The notes: generated by a model from the sequence alone, not told the origin. A stretch of DNA of 64,000 bases from Geobacillus thermoleovorans (GCF_001610955.1 NZ_CP014335.1:1777001-1841000), one strand, 5' to 3'. Shown: positions 27,758-36,912, counted from the stretch's first letter. Translations and numbers: made by a program.

Positions 27758-28783
27758 CTAGCGTGTTTGCTCAGCTACATGCCCTTCGAGCCATACTGTT
27801 TTTCCGCTGTCAAACGACTCGGTCGCCGCAATGGCAATTTTTAGGTTCACTTTTCCGTCAATTTCAGTTACTTTTGGTGTTTGCCGGTTTTGAACGCATT
27901 CGATAAAGTGGACAAGCTCTAAACGGTACGCATCGTTGAATCGCGTTTGGAAATCAGGGATGATTTCGTATGTGCTTCCTTTGGAATTCAACAATGTGAC
28001 ATTTTGATTGCGAAGAGTGCCAATAAACAAGGAGCCTTCTGTGCCGATAATTTCTGTACGAATATCGTGCCCGTATGGCGAGTTCCGGCTTGCCTCGATA
28101 TCCCCAGCTGCGCCAGAGTCAAAATGGACATACGTAATTGCCTGATCCACATCTTTAAACTCTTTCATAAATGAATGCAACAGTACTCTTCCATGAGCGG
28201 AAACAGACGTAATTTCTGCCCCCATTAAGTAACGGGCAATATCATAGTCATGAATCGAAACGTCCAAAAATACGCGGCCGCTATGTTGAATAAACTCAGC
28301 CGGAGGTGAACCAGCATCTCTTGTAATCCCTTTAAAGTAGATTGGTTTGCCAATATCCCCCGCTTCAATTCTTCTCTTCGCCTCGGCATAAGCAGGATCA
28401 AACCGTCTCATAAAGCCGACTTGACAAATGACACCTGTCTCCTGAATCGTTTGAATGATGTCATCGGCTTCCTCTAAACTTTGGGTAAGCGGTTTCTCGA
28501 CGAAGATCGCTTTGCCGTTTTTGGCTGCTTTTGCAATCATCTCTGCATGAGTGCTCGTCGGGGTTACGATCACGACGGCATCAATTGTCGGATCCTCGAA
28601 TACATCATCCGGGTTCTTGGTCCAGTGCTCGATCCCGTATTCACGTGCGAACTGCTCCGCTCTTTCTCCAAGGGGATCAACGACACTCACTAATTTCGCC
28701 CCGCTCACTTGATGAGTTGCCAAGTTTTTCGCATGGTGGTGTCCAAGGCGCCCTAATCCAAGAACTGCACAACGAACGGTCAT
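27758..28783 (-). CDS. iolG: Inositol 2-dehydrogenase
   Basis: A 341-residue Gfo/Idh/MocA dehydrogenase. The Rossmann fold opens VRCAVLGLGRLGHHHAKN, the EKP motif is in AIFVEKPLTQSLEEAD (about residue 95), and QVGFMRRFDPAYAEAK followed by FLDVSIHDYDIARYLMG (catalytic Asp/His) is the pattern of myo-inositol dehydrogenases. It should oxidise myo- or scyllo-inositol to inosose with NAD, the first catabolic step. Start at 28783 follows AAAGG by ten bases. Which of the three neighbouring dehydrogenases prefers which inositol isomer cannot be read from sequence; an IolX-type scyllo-inositol role is an alternative. Confidence 0.75.
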   Translation of the reverse strand: MTVRCAVLGLGRLGHHHAKNLATHQVSGAKLVSVVDPLGERAEQFAREYGIEHWTKNPDDVFEDPTIDAVVIVTPTSTHAEMIAKAAKNGKAIFVEKPLTQSLEEADDIIQTIQETGVICQVGFMRRFDPAYAEAKRRIEAGDIGKPIYFKGITRDAGSPPAEFIQHSGRVFLDVSIHDYDIARYLMGAEITSVSAHGRVLLHSFMKEFKDVDQAITYVHFDSGAAGDIEASRNSPYGHDIRTEIIGTEGSLFIGTLRNQNVTLLNSKGSTYEIIPDFQTRFNDAYRLELVHFIECVQNRQTPKVTEIDGKVNLKIAIAATESFDSGKTVWLEGHVAEQTR

Positions 28784-28808
28784 GATCCACACACCTTTCT
28801 TTGCTTAA

Positions 28809-28822
28809 TGTAATCGCTTTCT
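28809..28822 (-). promoter_or_regulatory. Candidate cre site before iolG
   Basis: Minus-strand AGAAAGCGATTACA matches the cre consensus TGNAANCGNWNNCW except the first base. It lies in the 55-base gap between two dehydrogenase genes, so it would act as a roadblock or mark a minor promoter. Confidence 0.45.
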
Positions 28823-28838
28823 AAATCGTCGTATTTCA

Positions 28839-30032
28839 TCAACGCGATTGCACTTGCACTGACGGTAGCACTTCAGAAATGCTTACCCATCCCCCAGTTT
28901 GCACCGACCGTTCCACCGCCTCAAGCACGGCTTGATTGCGAACGCCGTCTTCGAAGTTCGGCGAAGGGCTGTACCCGCCGGCAATGCCATTCATCATTTC
29001 CACCAACAAGTTAATAAATGTATGTTCATAGCCAATAATGTGCCCAGCCGGCCAATAAGCCGAGGCATACGGATGCTCCACCTCTGTGCAGTTGATCGTC
29101 CGGAATCCTTGCAGTCCGCGCTCATCGTCTTCGAGGTACACTTGAAGGTTATTCATATTTTCCATATCCCAACGGATCGAGCCGCGTTCCCCATTAATTT
29201 CAAAACGGTTTCCTGCCCGATTTCCTCTGCTAAAACGGCTGACTTCAAACACTCCTAAAGCCCCGTTTTCAAAACGGGCCAAGAAGGCGGAGGCATCATC
29301 AACATCCACTTCTCCCCATGCCGTGCCTTCAACGCGCCCTTTTAAATGGATGTCCATATCTCCAAGCGGCCGTTTTTTAATAAACGTCTCCATCATGCCG
29401 ACAACTTCGCGGAATTCTCCGACTAAGAAACGGGCCAGGTCGATAATATGCGCCCCAAGATCTCCGTGTGTGCCTGATCCAGATACTTCTTTTTTCAGGC
29501 GCCATATTAACGGGAAGTTCGGATCCATCAGCCAGTCTTGCAAAAACGTAGCACGAATGTGGTAAATTTTCCCCAGTCGCCCTTGTGCGATCAACTGCTT
29601 GGCAAACTGAACCGCCGGAGCAAAACGGTAATTGTGACAAATCATATGAACTACACCTGCTCGCTTGACAGCTTCCAACATTTCAAGCGATTGTTCCAAT
29701 GTGAGAGCAAGCGGTTTCTCACAAATGATATGTTTTCCTGCTTTCGCTGCCGCGATTGCAATTTCCGCATGCGTATTGTTTGGGGTAACAATATCGATGA
29801 CATCGATATCATCCCGTTCAATCAGGCGGCGCCAATCTGTTTCATACGATGCCCATCCCATTTTTTCCGCCGCTTCTTTAACTCCTTGCTCATCCCGGCC
29901 CGCAATGGCTTGCAGAACTGGGATGACATCTGTGTCGAAGTAAAAGGGAAGATCGCGAAACGCATGGCTATGCGCTTTTCCCATAAACTTATAACCAACC
30001 ATGCCAATCCGGATTTGTCTTTTCTCTTTCAT
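28839..30032 (-). CDS. Gfo/Idh/MocA dehydrogenase of the inositol cluster (397 residues)
   Basis: The second of three consecutive family members. It starts RIGMVGYKFMGKAHSHAF, has EKP in HIICEKPLALTLEQSLE (about residue 99) and the catalytic stretch SGTHGDLGAHIIDLARFLVGEF. The C-terminal half is about 50 residues longer than in iolG, with an inserted region EGTAWGEVDVDDASAFLARFENG, typical of scyllo-inositol or levoglucosan-type dehydrogenases. It is transcribed with its neighbours (16-base gap upstream). Substrate not determinable; an inositol stereoisomer or an inositol glycoside is plausible. Confidence 0.82.
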   Translation of the reverse strand: MKEKRQIRIGMVGYKFMGKAHSHAFRDLPFYFDTDVIPVLQAIAGRDEQGVKEAAEKMGWASYETDWRRLIERDDIDVIDIVTPNNTHAEIAIAAAKAGKHIICEKPLALTLEQSLEMLEAVKRAGVVHMICHNYRFAPAVQFAKQLIAQGRLGKIYHIRATFLQDWLMDPNFPLIWRLKKEVSGSGTHGDLGAHIIDLARFLVGEFREVVGMMETFIKKRPLGDMDIHLKGRVEGTAWGEVDVDDASAFLARFENGALGVFEVSRFSRGNRAGNRFEINGERGSIRWDMENMNNLQVYLEDDERGLQGFRTINCTEVEHPYASAYWPAGHIIGYEHTFINLLVEMMNGIAGGYSPSPNFEDGVRNQAVLEAVERSVQTGGWVSISEVLPSVQVQSR

Positions 30033-30048
30033 TCTCTCACCCGCCTTT

Positions 30049-31053
30049 TTATTTTGACGGAGCTGTTTGGCGAAAGTCGATTATTTTCCCCGTTTTAGCA
30101 CTTTCATAAATCGCCTCTAGCAATTGAATCGAGCGGAAGCCATCTTCAGCTGTCACCGGAGGCTTTGTTCCATGGATAATGGCATCAATAAACAGACGAT
30201 CCTCTTCCTTATATCCCCATTTTTCTTCAATGGATAATTGATAGAAATCATGAATGTGCGCCGCCTGCTGCAACCCTGGGGCATACATGACTTTTTCGAG
30301 TTCTTGGGTTGCGACCGTGCTATACTTCCCATAAACCTCCAAACTCTCAAACGGAAAGCTCCATCCAGCATGAGCATACGTCACAAAATTGACGATCGTC
30401 CCCGAGACAAATGTCATCATAATCGCGAATGTATCTAATTCCTCTGTCGAAATGTTTTGTTTTGCTTCGCAGTAAACCGTTTGTACTTCACCAAATAAAT
30501 AACGGCATAGATCCATCAAATGGAAAGGAGTTTCATACAAGAAGCCTCCCGTCACCTTCGGGTTTGCCGTCCAAGGAGGATTTAACAGTTCGCCGCGGTT
30601 CATTTTTACATGAGCCAAATAGGGGGTTACCTCCCCGGAATCAACCAATTCCTTGACTCTTTTATACACCGACGCATACCGGCGGTTCATTCCCAAGTTG
30701 TAAATCGCCTTTGATCGTTCAGCCGCTTGCCTGATCTGCTCTGCCCCCTCCAAAGAAGTCGCCATCGGTTTTTCTGAGAACACATGCACATTGTTTTCCA
30801 GACATTTTAGTACCGGCTCAACATGCATCGTGTTTGGCGTCGTCACGTAAACAGCATCTACACCAAGATCAAATAATTCCTCGAGGCTTTTGACCGCTTT
30901 TGCTTCCCCGGCTTCCTTCGCCAATGAAGCGGCTCTTTCTTCCACAATATCCGCTACCCCAATAATTTGAACCCGCTCATCTTTCTTTAGGATCGACGTA
31001 TGTACCTTGGCAATCCCTCCGGCTCCCAAAATCCCTACTTTCACCCGAGTCAT
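30049..31053 (-). CDS. Gfo/Idh/MocA dehydrogenase, first gene of the inositol operon
   Basis: A 334-residue NAD(P)-dependent dehydrogenase beginning VKVGILGAGGIAKVHTSIL. The EKP motif is in NVHVFSEKPMATSLEGA (about residue 95) and the catalytic segment is GGFLYETPFHLMDLCRYLFG. It follows the main operon promoter with its two palindromic operators; start at 31053 is behind GAGGAGGAG. The family match is firm, the substrate is not: it may process another inositol isomer or act as the L-chiro/scyllo branch enzyme. Confidence 0.83.
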   Translation of the reverse strand: MTRVKVGILGAGGIAKVHTSILKKDERVQIIGVADIVEERAASLAKEAGEAKAVKSLEELFDLGVDAVYVTTPNTMHVEPVLKCLENNVHVFSEKPMATSLEGAEQIRQAAERSKAIYNLGMNRRYASVYKRVKELVDSGEVTPYLAHVKMNRGELLNPPWTANPKVTGGFLYETPFHLMDLCRYLFGEVQTVYCEAKQNISTEELDTFAIMMTFVSGTIVNFVTYAHAGWSFPFESLEVYGKYSTVATQELEKVMYAPGLQQAAHIHDFYQLSIEEKWGYKEEDRLFIDAIIHGTKPPVTAEDGFRSIQLLEAIYESAKTGKIIDFRQTAPSK

Positions 31054-31083
31054 TATTTTCTCCTCCTCATCTCCGTTGTAGCA

Positions 31084-31097
31084 GGGAAGCGCTTTCT
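31084..31097. promoter_or_regulatory. Operator 1 of the inositol operon (AAGCGCTT core)
   Basis: GGGAAGCGCTTTCT is nearly palindromic around AAGCGCTT (31087-31094) and lies 31 bases upstream of the first dehydrogenase start, downstream of the likely promoter. The core fits LacI-family operators and also overlaps the CcpA consensus. Confidence 0.65.
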
Positions 31098-31167
31098 AAT
31101 ACATCGAAAACAATGGTTATCATGTCCATTAATAATAGTGCAATCTAATCTCCATCGAACTTTTTTG

Positions 31168-31181
31168 AGCAAGCGCTTTCC
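31168..31181. promoter_or_regulatory. Operator 2 of the inositol operon (AAGCGCTT core)
   Basis: GCAAGCGCTTTC, core 31171-31178, is centred 84 bases from operator 1, about eight helical turns. The two sites bracket the probable promoter region (TTGCAC near 31140 on the minus strand), a layout suited to repression by looping. The rest of 31098-31261 is AT-rich leader. Confidence 0.65.
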
Positions 31182-31261
31182 TTTTGTTTTTTATTTTACC
31201 CTCAACCTATTATTTTATCAAGTATTTTTTCTAAATTTATAGAATTTTTATTAAAAAATAA

Positions 31262-31287
31262 AAGAACAGCTATTTACAGCTGTTCTT
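31262..31287 (-). terminator. Terminator of the LacI-family regulator gene
   Basis: AAGAACAGCT (31262-31271) pairs with AGCTGTTCTT (31278-31287), followed on the minus strand by TTATTTTTTAAT. It separates the regulator transcript from the inositol operon. Confidence 0.85.
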
Positions 31288-31352
31288 CTCCTTAAATTCA
31301 ACGTTCTCTCCGGTAACATCTATTATTTCATAAAAACAATCTGCTCACATCC

Positions 31353-32369
31353 TTACGATTTCACTTTAGCGATATGACAGGCCGATTTCCTTACCACTAG
31401 ATGAGGCGGCAAAATGATCCGCTGTTTCGTATGATTGGTCTCTTCAATTTGGGCAATTAGCAGGTCAACCGCTTGCCTTCCCATTTCTTCAATAGGTTGG
31501 GCGACTGTCGTCAACGGCGGGTCGATAATGGCCGATAAAATCGTATTATCAAATCCAACCACTGACAGATCATCGGGAATGCGGAGTCCCAACTCTTTAG
31601 CCGCCTGATAAATGCCAACGGCAAGAGAATCAAAACAGGCAAAAATCGCTGTCGGCCTTGGGGTCAACTGCAACAGCTCCATCGCCGCTCTTTTTCCATC
31701 AGCCATCGAATAGTCCGTATATACAATCCAGGATTCTTCGCATTTCAAGCCGTTCTCTTGAAGCACCTGCTGATAGGCCTGCAGCCTGTATTTATCGCTT
31801 GTGCGACTTAAATTCCCAAGCATGATCGCGATCTGTTGATGTCCTAGGGAAACAAGATGCGAGACAGCCTGATATCCCCCTAAAAAATCATCAACTCTCA
31901 CCACGTTAATGGCCAGCTCCGGGATGTCTTGGGCAATAAAAACCAAAGGGAAATTCTCTTCCAACAGCTCTTTGATCATTGTATAATTGTTCGTTGTGGT
32001 TCCGATAATGATGCCATCCACGCTTTTTTGGCGCAATAAAGAAAGATACATTTCTTCCGTCTCCGGGTTGTTATCCGTATTGCACATCAGAACGTTAAAT
32101 CCCTGTTCTCTCCCCCGATCTTCCACTTTCCTAGCGATTTCAGAAAAAAATGGGTTTGCTACGTCAGGGATGACAAGGCCAATCGTTCTTGTCCGCTTCC
32201 CAGTCAACGCCGAGGCGACCATGCTCGGTTGATAATGCAGCTCTTCCATTACCCGAAGGACTCTTTTTCTCGTTCTTTCACTAATGCGCCCGGTATTATT
32301 GAGTACCCTTGATACCGTTGAAATGGATACACCCGCTTTTTTTGCTACATCGTAAATGGTTACTTTCAT
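31353..32369 (-). CDS. LacI-family repressor of the inositol regulon
   Basis: A 338-residue regulator with an N-terminal helix-turn-helix (TIYDVAKKAGVSISTVSRVLNN, residues 3-24) and the hinge helix ALTGKRTRTIGLVIPD, followed by a ribose-binding-protein-like effector domain. It resembles IolQ/DegA-type regulators. Three AAGCGCTT palindromes, one in its own leader and two around the operon promoter, make it the probable autoregulated repressor, relieved by inositol or an early intermediate. Start at 32369 is the only ATG fitting the domain; the ribosome site is modest (GAGAGAATGATGAGCG). Confidence 0.88.
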   Translation of the reverse strand: MKVTIYDVAKKAGVSISTVSRVLNNTGRISERTRKRVLRVMEELHYQPSMVASALTGKRTRTIGLVIPDVANPFFSEIARKVEDRGREQGFNVLMCNTDNNPETEEMYLSLLRQKSVDGIIIGTTTNNYTMIKELLEENFPLVFIAQDIPELAINVVRVDDFLGGYQAVSHLVSLGHQQIAIMLGNLSRTSDKYRLQAYQQVLQENGLKCEESWIVYTDYSMADGKRAAMELLQLTPRPTAIFACFDSLAVGIYQAAKELGLRIPDDLSVVGFDNTILSAIIDPPLTTVAQPIEEMGRQAVDLLIAQIEETNHTKQRIILPPHLVVRKSACHIAKVKS

Positions 32370-32410
32370 CGCTCATCATTCTCTCCATCTGTTGTAGTCA
32401 AGCTCGTTAG

Positions 32411-32424
32411 GTAAAGCGCTTGCT
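32411..32424. promoter_or_regulatory. Autoregulatory operator of the LacI-family gene
   Basis: GTAAAGCGCTTGCT has the same AAGCGCTT core (32414-32421) as the two operon operators and lies about 16 bases downstream of the -10 box, where a bound repressor blocks elongation. Confidence 0.65.
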
Positions 32425-32436
32425 CTTCTTAATGTT

Positions 32437-32465
32437 ATTTTAATGGTTTTTCCACTTTCTTTCAA
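32437..32465 (-). promoter_or_regulatory. Sigma-A promoter of the LacI-family gene
   Basis: Minus-strand TTGAAA (32460-32465) and TAAAAT (32437-32442) with a 17-base spacer. Confidence 0.65.
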
Positions 32466-32481
32466 TACAATATAGAAAAAG

Positions 32482-32530
32482 ATCCCCTTTATATCCGGCC
32501 AGAAGGAAGATTTCTAACCAGCAAGGGGAT
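32482..32530 (-). terminator. Terminator of the mannosidase gene
   Basis: ATCCCCTT (32482-32489) pairs with AAGGGGAT (32523-32530); the minus strand continues CTTTTTC. The 33-base interior can form a second stem. Confidence 0.65.
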
Positions 32531-32563
32531 TTTTCTTAAACAACAATATACAAATTATTTATA

Positions 32564-35500
32564 CTATTTGAGATCTATGAGAAACGTCTTGATTTCATAT
32601 GGATTTATATCAAATTCCAATTTCTCACTTATCGTTCCTTCCCCTACCTCCCTTTCCATAAGATCACACTCTTGCCAAGCGAAGATGGGCAAATCGCTTG
32701 TTATATACACTTTGTTTCTTCTGCCTGTAAATTCATGTAATCGAAGAACAATCCGATTGGAATCCTCAGCTCTTTTTACAACATCTACCATAATGTTGTC
32801 AGTATTGGTACCAAACAATGAATATTTTTTTCTAATCGGCTCTCCTACGGCGTAAGTTAAAGGATTATTTAGATACCATGCTTCTTTTACCGTATTGCCT
32901 TCTACCCAGTCTCCTTGATGCGGAAGTAAGGAGTAAGTAAAAATGTGATACCCTTGATCTTGTTGATAGTCTGGATAGGTGGCAGATTTAATCAGTGATA
33001 GTCTTATCACATTATCTTTAATATCATAGCCATATTTGCAGTCATTCAATAAACTAACCCCATATCCTGTTTCTGATAAATCAGCCCATTGATGCGCAAC
33101 TGTTTCAAACTTCGCGTAATCCCAACTTGTGTTCCAATGTGTAGGTCTTTTCACATTACCAAATTGGATATCATAGGTCGCTAATGTAGAACGGATCTTA
33201 ACAGGGAACGCCACCTTTAACAGCTGGTTCTGTTCTTTCCAGTCCACCTCTGTCTTAAAATCTATTCTTCTGCTATGTGTATACAGAATCATATCTTGTT
33301 TGATAATGGAGTCCATATACTTCCACTCAAAATGGATAACCGCATAAAGCGATGTTATTTCCTTTATGCTTACATGTTGTAAATCCTCTACCTCTCGCTT
33401 TTTCTCTTGGTAAAATATATCAATATCCCAAGCATCAAAGCGTAGAGGTTTATCCTCAAACACTTGTAATACATTCCCACATTTCCCGTCATCTAAGACC
33501 TCCCGTTTGGCCTGAAGATCATAAATGGAGATAATTTGCCCTTTATCATTCCATTTAATTTTGTAGTACGGTGAAATAACTTCAGAAGAACCTACATGGA
33601 ACATATTAGTTTGAACCAAAGTATTATCCGCTTCTACATCATAAAACCGAATTGTACTGAATCCTAGAGGCGGGACATCTTCTACTAATATAACCCAATT
33701 GTCACCAACTCTTTCTGCCTTTAACTCTCTCCCTGATACATCCTTCCATATCCCTTTTTTGGTTTTTGTAGTTGCCGGAATTCGGACTAAATCTGTCCTT
33801 ACCCAAGGAGAGGAGTTGAACACTATAACTGTATCCCCTTTCTTCTCGACTATAATGCTCTCGCTTAGGTTTTTCCAAGCACTTAATGCATACTTTTCAG
33901 CTTTCTCATATTCCTCTCTACTATCCTCATAGACTTCACGAATAGAGGAACCAGGAATAATATCGTGGAACTGATTGCGTAAAATTATTTTCCATCCTTC
34001 ATTTAACCGTTCAAAAGGATAACGGGACCAATCGGAATTTAACGTCGCCGATACAATTCCCATCCATTCCGTCTCACGGTACAGAAGTTCCATCTTTCGA
34101 TTCATTCTCTTATTGTAAGCCTGGCTCGTATAGGTTCCGCGGTGATACTCAAGATAAAGTTCTCCATCCCATACATGTACATATTGATCCGTATTTCTAA
34201 TTTTTTCGTTTAACCGTTCAAAAAATTCATCTGCTCTACCAGTTTCTACATTCGGCAATCCAGGGATATCGTTTAGGCGGCGGCGCATCTCCAACATTTC
34301 TCTATTTACCCCTCCCCCGCCATCTCCGTAACCATACGATAAAAGCAACTCTTGATTAATTGCCTTATCTCTATATGCCTCCCAAATCCCCTGCACCGTC
34401 TCAGGTGTAATTACCCCGTTATAAGTGTAAAACCACCAGTTTTTGTTGGGCTCAGGAGTTGTAATAAAGTGTGTAAGTATCTCACTTCCATCAATTCCTC
34501 TCCATATAAATGTATCATGAGGCATTCGATTATATTGGTTCCAGCTGATTTTCGTCGTCATAAACGCATGAATCCCGGATTTTTTAAGAATCTGCGGCAA
34601 GGCCCAGTTATATCCAAACACATCCGGAAGCCATAAATACTTGCACTCTACACCGAACTCCTTACGCAAAAAACGAGTTCCCATAAGTATTTGTCGTACC
34701 AATGATTCCCCGGAGGGAATGTTACAATCCGCTTCTAGCCACATCGCTCCTCCCGCTTCCCAACGCCCTTCCGCAACCCGCTTCCGAATTTGCTCGAATA
34801 TTTCAGGATAATCCGATTTAATATATTCATATAGCTGAGGCTGGGTTTGCAAAAAAATGTACTCTGGGTATTTCTCCATTAGTCGAAGCACTGTAGAAAA
34901 TGATCTCGCAGCCTTTTCCCTTGTATGCTTAAGGCGCCAAAGCCAGGCAACGTCGATGTGTGTATGCCCAATACAACGAATGGTTACCGGATGTTTTTTC
35001 TCCATTCTCTTTAATTCATCTTTAAGCATTTCAAGGGCTATGGCAACGGAATTGTAGAATGAATCCGACTTCGGTTTGGACCAATCAATTTGCCGAAATG
35101 CACGATCCAACAATGAAAGAAGCAATTGACGCTCAGGAGAGTGCTGACCGAGAACTTTCACCGTTCCAAGAATAGCTTTTCCGGTGAAAAACAAATCATC
35201 AGTAACCTCATCAAGCCAAGCTACCTCTGCCCGTTTTATCTTATGTTCCTGCGATTTCGGAATCCCCCCTCCTTCAAGCCCAGACCATAGGCGAAACGTT
35301 AAACTTATTTTAGCGCCAGCCGAACCTTTTGGAAAAAACACTTCCATATGATTGGAATCTACGCCTTGATATGGAGAACCGTTTAAGTATAAAAGTGACT
35401 CGAATCCTGAGTTATTTCCCTCGCCGGTTTTGCCAAAATCAAATAGACCTACTATCTCCTTTCCCTTCCATTGTTCCGGAATATCAATATCAGCTTGAAG

Positions 35501-35698
35501 CCAGGCATAGACATCTCTTCCACTCCAATAATCGCCTAGCCTAATTTCCTTCCATTCTTTTGTTTCCGGCGAACGGGCACCTACCTCCCCTTTTTCGTCC
35601 ACCAAAAAACGAAACTTAGGAATCAAAATCGCCTCGCGATAGCGATGCTCCGACAACTCATTAATACGAGCTTCCAATTTTTCTTCAGTTAAAAACAT
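32564..35698 (-). CDS. Alpha-mannosidase, glycoside hydrolase family 38
   Basis: A 1044-residue cytosolic alpha-mannosidase. After an N-terminal beta domain, the catalytic domain begins IRCIGHTHIDVAWLWRLKHTREK (zinc-binding His and Asp, about residue 245), with the nucleophile Asp in YLWLPDVFGYNWALPQIL (about 365) and a further zinc His in RNQFHDIIPGSS (about 590). C-terminal beta domains complete the GH38 fold. It lacks a signal peptide. It is the last gene of a CUT1 importer operon, so it probably cleaves imported alpha-mannosides. The enzyme frame is intact although its importer is broken. Start at 35698 follows GGGGAG. Confidence 0.93.
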   Translation of the reverse strand: MFLTEEKLEARINELSEHRYREAILIPKFRFLVDEKGEVGARSPETKEWKEIRLGDYWSGRDVYAWLQADIDIPEQWKGKEIVGLFDFGKTGEGNNSGFESLLYLNGSPYQGVDSNHMEVFFPKGSAGAKISLTFRLWSGLEGGGIPKSQEHKIKRAEVAWLDEVTDDLFFTGKAILGTVKVLGQHSPERQLLLSLLDRAFRQIDWSKPKSDSFYNSVAIALEMLKDELKRMEKKHPVTIRCIGHTHIDVAWLWRLKHTREKAARSFSTVLRLMEKYPEYIFLQTQPQLYEYIKSDYPEIFEQIRKRVAEGRWEAGGAMWLEADCNIPSGESLVRQILMGTRFLRKEFGVECKYLWLPDVFGYNWALPQILKKSGIHAFMTTKISWNQYNRMPHDTFIWRGIDGSEILTHFITTPEPNKNWWFYTYNGVITPETVQGIWEAYRDKAINQELLLSYGYGDGGGGVNREMLEMRRRLNDIPGLPNVETGRADEFFERLNEKIRNTDQYVHVWDGELYLEYHRGTYTSQAYNKRMNRKMELLYRETEWMGIVSATLNSDWSRYPFERLNEGWKIILRNQFHDIIPGSSIREVYEDSREEYEKAEKYALSAWKNLSESIIVEKKGDTVIVFNSSPWVRTDLVRIPATTKTKKGIWKDVSGRELKAERVGDNWVILVEDVPPLGFSTIRFYDVEADNTLVQTNMFHVGSSEVISPYYKIKWNDKGQIISIYDLQAKREVLDDGKCGNVLQVFEDKPLRFDAWDIDIFYQEKKREVEDLQHVSIKEITSLYAVIHFEWKYMDSIIKQDMILYTHSRRIDFKTEVDWKEQNQLLKVAFPVKIRSTLATYDIQFGNVKRPTHWNTSWDYAKFETVAHQWADLSETGYGVSLLNDCKYGYDIKDNVIRLSLIKSATYPDYQQDQGYHIFTYSLLPHQGDWVEGNTVKEAWYLNNPLTYAVGEPIRKKYSLFGTNTDNIMVDVVKRAEDSNRIVLRLHEFTGRRNKVYITSDLPIFAWQECDLMEREVGEGTISEKLEFDINPYEIKTFLIDLK

Positions 35699-35738
35699 AT
35701 CAAATCTCCCCTTTAACTTTTATTGTCGCAAATTTCAC

Positions 35739-36046
35739 TTATCCTTTTGTTGCTCCCCCAAAATTAAACCCTTCTGACATGAAACGTTGACTAATCATGT
35801 AAAGAATGATCGGGGGGATTGTATAAATGAGAGAAAAAGCAGCCAATTTCCCATATTCAACCAAACCGTATTGTCCAAAAAATTGATATATTGTTACGGA
35901 TGCTGGGAGTTTCTCCGGTGATTGTATTAAGATATAGGGAACAAAAAAATTCCCCCAACTTAGAGTAAAAGTAAAAATAGCAACTGTACAGATTCCTGGA
36001 ATCATCAACGGAGCCACAATCTTTTGAAGTCCTTTCAACACCGATG
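35739..36046 (-). pseudogene. CUT1 sugar ABC permease, C-terminal piece (split by transposon)
   Basis: About 102 codons encoding ASVLKGLQKIVAPLMIPGICTV and the remaining membrane segments, ending just before the mannosidase gene. The piece has no start of its own. Joining 39672-39150 to 36046-35739 (removing the transposon and one 7-bp repeat) gives exactly 831 bases, an intact 276-residue permease with the expected EAA loop reading AWIDGASVLKGL. The break lies inside that ATPase-contact loop, so neither piece can function. Confidence 0.9.
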
Positions 36047-36053
36047 CTCCGTC
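36047..36053. repeat. Target-site duplication, left copy (CTCCGTC)
   Basis: CTCCGTC directly precedes the transposon end TGTAAATTA and recurs at 39150-39156. The following T is shared at both sides, so an 8-bp duplication cannot be excluded. Confidence 0.85.
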
Positions 36054-36169
36054 TGTAAATTATCACTTTATTTCCGCACAAAAAAGACTCTTTTTTGCAC
36101 ATTCCTTCGGAATATCCCTCTCCCCCTTTCCGAAAGAATGTGCTAAATTTTTTGTGAATTATTTCGGAA
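36054..36169. repeat. Left-end transposase-binding repeats
   Basis: Four copies of the end motif are seen: 36054-36076 (terminal), 36093-36112, 36128-36147 (opposite orientation) and 36148-36169. Shared core is TTATTTCCG or its complement with an adjoining TGCAC/GTGC. Confidence 0.75.
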
Positions 36170-36206
36170 TGGGACATGGGTGATTTTCAGAGGGGGGGAC
36201 GAGGAC

Positions 36207-36770
36207 GTGATTCGGTTTCATGACTTTCAGGTCGATGTCCAGACATATGCCCAGCGGGGAAAACAAAACGACTTTCCCCTTCTTAAGCGGTGCCCTCATT
36301 GCCAGGCAAAACGACCTCTTTATCGCCATGGGTACTACGAACGAAATGCCGTGACGTCGCATCAGTCTTATCGCATTTGGATCGCTCGGTATCGCTGCCC
36401 GGAGTGCAGGAGGACGGTGGCCGTGTTGCCTTCATTTCTTCTCCCCTATTTTCAGTATACGTTGCCCACCATATGGAGAGTGGTGAAAGAACGGTTGGGC
36501 CTGACTCCGAAACGGGGGATGGAGGAGGCTCCACTCCTTCCTACGGATGAAGGGGTTTTATTTTATGTCCGACGTTTATTCCGAAATTTGAACCACCTTC
36601 ATTGGTTTTTTGCGGAGCGCTGGAGAAAAATTGGTCCTGCCATCGCCCAAGCGAGAGAACGAGCCCTATGGTGGATCCAGACGATGGAGGAGATCGGCCT
36701 CTTTTTCGTCATCCAAGAGATATGGGAGCACCGATCGACGCATCTTTTTGCACGTACATTCAGTTCCTGA
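36207..36770 (+). CDS. Transposon zinc-ribbon protein (DUF6431-like)
   Basis: A 187-residue basic protein. Two Cys pairs, CPHC (about residue 29) and CPEC (about 63), form a zinc ribbon, followed by a helical C-terminal half (PTIWRVVKERLGL..., FAERWRKIGPAIAQARERAL). The start is a GTG at 36207, nine bases after GAGGGGGGG. Proteins of this type accompany the integrase/ATPase pair in firmicute elements. The zinc ribbon plus helices could play the target-selection part that TniQ/TnsD plays in Tn7 relatives; this role is my inference. Confidence 0.7.
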   Translation: MIRFHDFQVDVQTYAQRGKQNDFPLLKRCPHCQAKRPLYRHGYYERNAVTSHQSYRIWIARYRCPECRRTVAVLPSFLLPYFQYTLPTIWRVVKERLGLTPKRGMEEAPLLPTDEGVLFYVRRLFRNLNHLHWFFAERWRKIGPAIAQARERALWWIQTMEEIGLFFVIQEIWEHRSTHLFARTFSS

Positions 36771-36912
36771 TTTTACTTATATCCCCTTATATGGAATCAT
36801 TTATAGATTCCACAAACCTTTCCTCTCGACGGTCGGGGGAATGATCCGATAGGATAGAGACAGGATGGACCGATAAGGTCCTAGAATGGGATGAACGAAG
36901 GAGGAGATCGAA

